In this document: in pieces, positions 55,832-60,000 of the stretch
Position numbering within the stretch: the stretch's first letter is position 1
Layout of the letters: each line of letters starts with the position of its first letter
Origin: Takakia lepidozioides
Taxonomy: Eukaryota; Streptophyta; Takakiopsida; Takakiales; Takakiaceae
Direction: 5' to 3'
Length of the DNA: 60,000 nt
Assembly (NCBI GenBank): GCA_030704615.1
Contig: CM060731.1
Coordinates: forward strand, 59,750,756 to 59,810,755
The notes under the pieces: generated by a model
What the model saw: the letters and a program-made list of their open reading frames with translations, nothing else
Told to the model about the DNA's origin: nothing
The model's database searches: none
Translations under genes and position numbers: made by a program

Positions 55832-56540
55832 GACCCTCTACTGTTGGCACCTCCGTGATGAAAACTCACACTCAAACCGGCTATCAACTTGTCTCTAATC
55901 CCCCTTTCCACAAGGTAACCGGATAGAGAACCTGTTGCGGCTTATGGTTTGGAATACTAGGTTCCTATTCTGAACCTGCACCTGCACCTGCATCCACCGC
56001 AGACACTCCTATGGTCTGCTGGTCATCACCCCAGTCTCACCACCGACAGCACGCTTTAGGATTGGCCGGCCACAATACTTCCGGCACAACCACCTATAAA
56101 AGCAAGCATCCAAACCAAACTAGCATGGCGCACATTCAAGCATGCATGTGTGTGAGGAGGATCCAAACACAAGAAACTCAAACAACAACATCTCCCACAC
56201 TTAAATCAATCTATCTCCTTGCGGCTGCAATAAACCTGCAAGATGACCAAGTCTCTATCCAAACTAGCTCTGCCTCCGCTTATGGAAAGGCTTTGGCCTA
56301 CAAGAATGATGGAAAACTATAGAGAAGAGAAGCTAAAGCAATCTCTAAGCCCAGAATGCTCTCATCCCATTACTCCCCCTATCTTCACACTCACTCTTGC
56401 TTGAGCAATAAACAAGACTATCCTTAAAGAACCTCTCAAACAACTCTCAAGAGCCCTCAAATTATTGCCATGAACTTCTGAAATCTGCCCTCAATCAGCT
56501 CCTCACATAGACCCACCGAGGTTCAAGAAGTTCGCAAACT
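55832..56540 (-). other. Leader-proximal part of element 3
   Basis: On the minus strand 56300-56010 aligns with the gag start region of element 2 (about 28345-28610: CCAAAGCCT, TTTCTTGTGTTTGGATCC, GCTGTCGGTGGTGAG, GTGATGACCAGCA). This shows that gag begins here and is cut almost at once by the internal deletion. Confidence 0.6.
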
Positions 56541-57140
56541 TGGAACTTCAAACAGTCCACCAAAAGGCCCTAGGCGCCCGCCAATTAGTGGCCTCGAAGG
56601 TCTCCAACCAGCCCTCACAATGGCTCCACAAGCCTGCCCAATATGGCCTCCAAGGACCTCCAAGAGTCCTCCAAACAGCCATTAAGAAGCTCCACAAATC
56701 TGCCAAGTATTGGCCTCCAAGGACCTCCAACAGCCCTCCAACAGCCCTGAAGAAGCTCCTCAAATCTGCCAAGTATTGGCCTCCAAGGACCTCCAACAGT
56801 CCTCCAACAGTCCTCCAACAGTCCTCCAACAGCCCTTAAGAAGCTCCACAAATCTGCCAAGTATTGGCCTCCAAGGACCTCCAACAGTCCTCCAACAGCC
56901 TTTAAGAAGCTCCTCAAATCTGCCAAGTATTGGCCTCCAAGGACCTCCAATAGTCCCCCAAAGCAGGCCCCAATACCTGCTAGATATTGGCCTCAATAGG
57001 CCCCAAATAGTCCTTAAAGCAGGCCCCAATACCTGCAAGATATTGGCCTCAATAGACCCCAAATAGTCCTCAAACAGGCCCCCAATACATGTTAGATATT
57101 GGCCTCAATCGACCCCAAATAGTCCTCAAAGAAGCCCCCA
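56541..57140. repeat. Minisatellite in the element 3 leader, CCTCCAACAG type
   Basis: Units of about 70-90 bp contain CCTCCAACAGTCCTCCAACA, GAAGCTCC-CAAATCTGCCAA and GTATTGGCCTCCAAGGACCT. They grade into CCCCAAATAGTCCT units by 57000. Confidence 0.85.
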
Positions 57141-57169
57141 CAAGGCCCCAAGAATATCCACAGTCAGTC

Positions 57170-57720
57170 GATTTTTCATCCGTCACTGACTAAATTTCAT
57201 CCAAAACCGTGATTTCTCATCCGCAAGTCCGATATTTCATCAACCTCGATAGTTCATCCGTCGGTGCGATATTTCATCCGCTGGCGCAGTTTCATCCGTC
57301 ACCGCGATTTTTCATCCGATGGCACGATAGTTCATTGGCTGCCACGATTTCATCCGCTGACATAGTTTCATCCGTTGCCGTAATTTTTCATCCAATAGCA
57401 CGATAGTTCATCCGCTGGCGCAGTTTCATCCATCACCACAATTTTTCATCCAATAGCGCGATAGTTCATCAGCGGACAAGATTTCATCCGCTGGTGCAGT
57501 TTCATCCACTGTAACCAATTCTCATCCAGGAATGCCGATTTTCATCCACTAGCTCAATAGTTCATCCAATGGGACAATGGTGGTGCTCCCAACTCTAGGG
57601 CAATGTTCCCACGCGTTCCCATGAGTTCCCACGAGTTCCCAAGGAGTTCCCAAGCGTTCTCACGCATTCCCAAGGAGTTCACACGTGTTCCCAAGCGTTT
57701 CCACGCGTTCCCAAGCTAGG
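57170..57720. repeat. TTTCATCCG and GAGTTCCCAA minisatellites
   Basis: 57175-57575 is an array of about 20-bp units such as TTTCATCCGTCACCGCGA and GATAGTTCATCCG. 57605-57720 is an array of GTTCCCACGA and GTTCCCAAGC units. Both lie inside the leader of element 3. Confidence 0.85.
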
Positions 57721-58440
57721 GTTTGCGCTGCTTTGCCCCTGCGATTGCTGCAACGAGCTATGGCAACCAGAGGTGTTGTTCTTGATTTCTTAAGCATCAA
57801 TAGACCACCAAGAGTGCCTCTAACTCCTTGAGCAAGCTATTTGTCACACAACAAACTCTCTTTCTCTATGGAACTTACTGAAACAAACATAGAACAAGCT
57901 ATTGAACTTTCTATGGCATACCCTCTTCTAGCCATTGCATGCACTTATAGTGCTTCTTTCCATGGCCATAGTGCACCTCTTAGAGCTCATAATCCAGCCA
58001 TGCACTTGCCACTTCCATAAGCTTGGGATTGAAACCCCAACTCAAGTATGCTCTACAAAATACACTATTCTGCCCCAAAGAGAAATCATATGTCTACCTC
58101 CACTCATAGCTCTCCTAAGCTTCAAGTTGAAGACTCCCACGAGCTAAAACCATGCTCCACACATGCACCGCTTGCTCCCTTAACACCCGAGCTCTTCTTG
58201 AACTCCTCAAACCCTGCAACACTTGCAGAACAAGAGCTTCTTCATAAGCTCTCAAACTCTTCAAGGGGCTCTCCTTGAAGACTTTATCTTGTATATAAAG
58301 ACCACAAGGCTTTTCTCTTCCAAACCCTGCAACACCTTGTAACTTAAGAGCTATATATCAAGCTCTCCTCCACACAAATACTAACTATGCTAACTATGCG
58401 AACACTTTGCACTCATAGATGTAAGCAGGTCGTCTTCTAG
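57721..58440 (-). other. 5' leader of element 3
   Basis: No gene is seen. Minus-strand GCATGTGTGGAGCATGG near 58160 is shared with the leader of element 1 (about 1452). The bases next to A1 on the minus strand (CTAGAAGACGACCTGC, 58439-58424) are partly complementary to the A-repeat hairpin. Confidence 0.5.
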
Positions 58441-58788
58441 TGATACGGAAATGGTTAAAAGAGGAGAAACCACTCTATCACGTTATATAAGTCAAGCCAA
58501 TGGCACCTTTGCTAAAGGACTCCACCATACAGACCTCACCCACTCTCCATCTCAAGTACTAGAGCTATGGCGGCGAGAGAGGCCTCGGGAGGCTCGACTA
58601 GAAGAAGACGAGCCTGCCTACGTTTCACGTGGAGATAACCTCTCCACGTCCCAAGTGAGGTTCGCCACCTCACTTGGCACATGGAACCAAATGAAGTCCC
58701 AATGCCAACAAAATATAAATATAAATGTATAATGTCCTAATTAGTTAGAAATATCTATTTGTAACTAATCACAAACAAAACCATGACA
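58441..58788 (-). repeat. Element 3 repeat A1
   Basis: Matches A2 at 54648-54994 with few differences. Stem-loop arms on the plus strand: CCTTT/AAAGG at 58506-58518, AGGCTCG/CGAGCCT at 58590-58596/58609-58615, and CCAAGTGAGGT/ACCTCACTTGG at about 58651-58661/58667-58677. Confidence 0.87.
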
Positions 58789-59733
58789 CGACGATCATTA
58801 TGCAAAAAGAGTGGTGAAATCCGCATAGCCAAGCAACTAAATGACGTAGGGATTAGTTTCCTCTTTGTATCCCTGAATTTCAGGCATATTTGGATATTTG
58901 TATTTACATGGGTATAAAAATAGAGCCCAACATCAGATGCATTGGAAGTCCTTGTGCCGCTTACTTGGCTGTCCGGTAATTAAAGAGATCGTGACAAGAG
59001 ATTACCTTGAGGCAAATTTTACTTGTTGTCTACATTGGTCAACAATGATAGTATTGTGAAAGACATGGCAGATCCACATTTTAACAAACTTGTGAAAGTT
59101 AGGTGGGTGCTAGAAGCATTTGCTAAGATTTGTGAGCATAATTTCAATATTTATCAGAATTATTTTTTACTTTACTTTACTTCTTTCAATATCCATCAGT
59201 TTGTGACCTTCGATGAAATGATAGTACAGTGGTCAGGGAGCAGGTGTGGAATTAAAATGTATATGACTGATAAGCCAGTGAAACACGAGATCAAGATCTC
59301 GGCTCTTGTATGTTCAGTCTTGCAATATGTATACAATGTTGAAGTATATTTAAGAAAAGACAATCAAATGGACTTGGGACATGATTATAGGCATGTCGTG
59401 GTGATGTCAATGGTAAAATGATTAGAGAAACAAGGCCATGTGGTATGCATGGATAATTTTTTCACATCTGTCCAGTTATTCCATGACCTACTTGGGAAAT
59501 GGATCAAAATTTACTGCACCGTTCGTCCTGCACGCAATGGCTATCCAACCTCCCTAGCTGGACCTGCCAACAAGAGTGCCAAAGGTTCCATTCACTTTAT
59601 CTACATCGTAGTAGACCAATTTGTGCAGTATGTTGGACTCACAACAAAGAAGCAATTTTGCTGTCAACTGCAACAAATCCTACATCAAACGATTAATATT
59701 ATGTTGATAGGTCCTAGTTATCAGTGTCATTGA

Positions 59734-60000
59734 TGCCATGTCACGTTAGTCCTAACGCTAACGCGACCTACGTCATGTCAGTTTTTAGATATATAAATAT
59801 AATTTTAAGGGAGTGAAAAATATGGCACGTAAGTGTACACGTCCCCCGTAAAATTACTTGCAAATATTTTATTTTTATTTTTATTAAAAAAACAATTGAC
59901 GACCTTTTCGTGATCGCCCAATCGCCCAACTGTCGCCATCGCCGAACTGTCGACCGAAAGTATAAAATAAAATAAAATAAAACGTAAAGTCACGTTGTCG
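59734..60000. other. End of window, no gene
   Basis: AT-rich, with AAAATAAAATAAAATAAA near 59965. No motif is recognised. Confidence 0.4.

Larger units (their letters stand above)
54561..58788 (-). mobile_element. Element 3: internally deleted split-repeat retroelement
   Basis: The target duplication CGAC (54557-54560 and 58789-58792) fixes the ends. On the minus strand: A1 58788-58441, leader to about 56030, deletion of gag, protease and methyltransferase, an RT/RNase H remnant (55831-55180), polypurine tract, B1 (55082-54997), GC, A2 (54994-54648), B2 (54647-54561). The integrase and PHD finger are also lost. It ends CACTACA where the relatives have CACGACA. It is a non-autonomous derivative of the same family as elements 1 and 2, with clearly diverged terminal repeats. 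Confidence 0.88.
54171..59733 (+). pseudogene. piggyBac transposase pseudogene, split by element 3
   Basis: Before element 3: an acidic start (GSGSPEGPLEWPYSIEESDE, about 54272-54331). After it: KRVVKS, HWKSLCRLLGCPVIKEIVTR (about 58938), then LVNNDSIVKDMADPHFNKLV, KVRWVLEAFAKICEHNFNIY, FVTFDEMIVQWSGSRCGIKM, YNVEVYLRKDN and CMDNFFTSVQLFHDLL. These are the DDE_Tnp_1_7 blocks of piggyBac transposases, including the catalytic Asp residues in FDEMI and MDNFF. An insertion or retained intron at about 59150-59195 and a shift at 59418 break it. Removing element 3 and one CGAC copy joins the two halves at 54560/58793. Confidence 0.75.

Overview
The window is nuclear DNA of a streptophyte and is almost entirely mobile-element sequence. 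The evidence is multi-exon genes with GT-AG introns, a chromovirus primed by plant initiator tRNA-Met, CACTA and piggyBac relatives, tRNA-derived SINEs, degenerate TTTAGGG arrays, and scraps of plant organellar genes (PPR, OSB, TOM20). The PPR remnants and the retroelement-borne cytosine methyltransferases point to a seed-free plant or charophyte alga with a large genome. I cannot name the species.

Layout. 1-428: PPR-derived 128-bp tandem repeat, the target of element 1. 433-15024: element 1, a Ty3/gypsy-related retroelement with a C5-cytosine DNA methyltransferase before the reverse transcriptase and a PHD finger after the integrase. A nearly intact chromovirus (4240-11210, minus strand) is nested in its RT. 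15664-19168: broken minus-strand SWIM/MULE-like gene. About 20.0-37.1 kb: decayed multi-exon gene with a ParB-like domain and a permuted N-methyltransferase-like domain. It is split by element 2 (25060-36475, a second methyltransferase element whose leader holds pieces of host genes) and ended by a chromovirus fragment (37128-38400). 38.4-39.85 kb: PPR and OSB pseudogenes. 40.3-42.4 kb: two CACTA ends and a CACTA gene remnant. 42.4-45 kb: a SINE and telomere-like repeats. 45.56-48.86 kb: minus-strand DUF7869-type gene. 50341-51542: piggyBac-like non-autonomous element. 54.2-59.73 kb: piggyBac transposase pseudogene split by element 3 (54561-58788, minus strand), an internally deleted relative of elements 1 and 2.

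Main result. The three methyltransferase-family elements share an unusual architecture. (i) Each is flanked by a perfect 4-bp target duplication (AATT, GCAG, CGAC), and those duplications define the layout A1-internal-B1-A2-B2. These are split direct repeats rather than ordinary LTRs. (ii) B1 and A2 always meet in the palindrome GACAGCTGTC, which looks like two element ends fused with a 2-bp GC spacer. (iii) The bases just after A1, where a tRNA primer site is expected, are complementary to a hairpin inside A itself, and both partners change together between elements 1 and 2. (iv) The A repeats share three stem-loops whose stems co-vary. I infer a self-primed retroelement that integrates through a circularly permuted form, carries a DNA methyltransferase and a PHD finger, and can pick up host transcripts. 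Retrotransposon-borne cytosine methyltransferases have a published precedent in charophytes and dinoflagellates. I know of no description of the split repeats or the self-primer in such elements.

Most coding regions carry stops or frameshifts. The nested chromovirus is the only clearly intact autonomous element.
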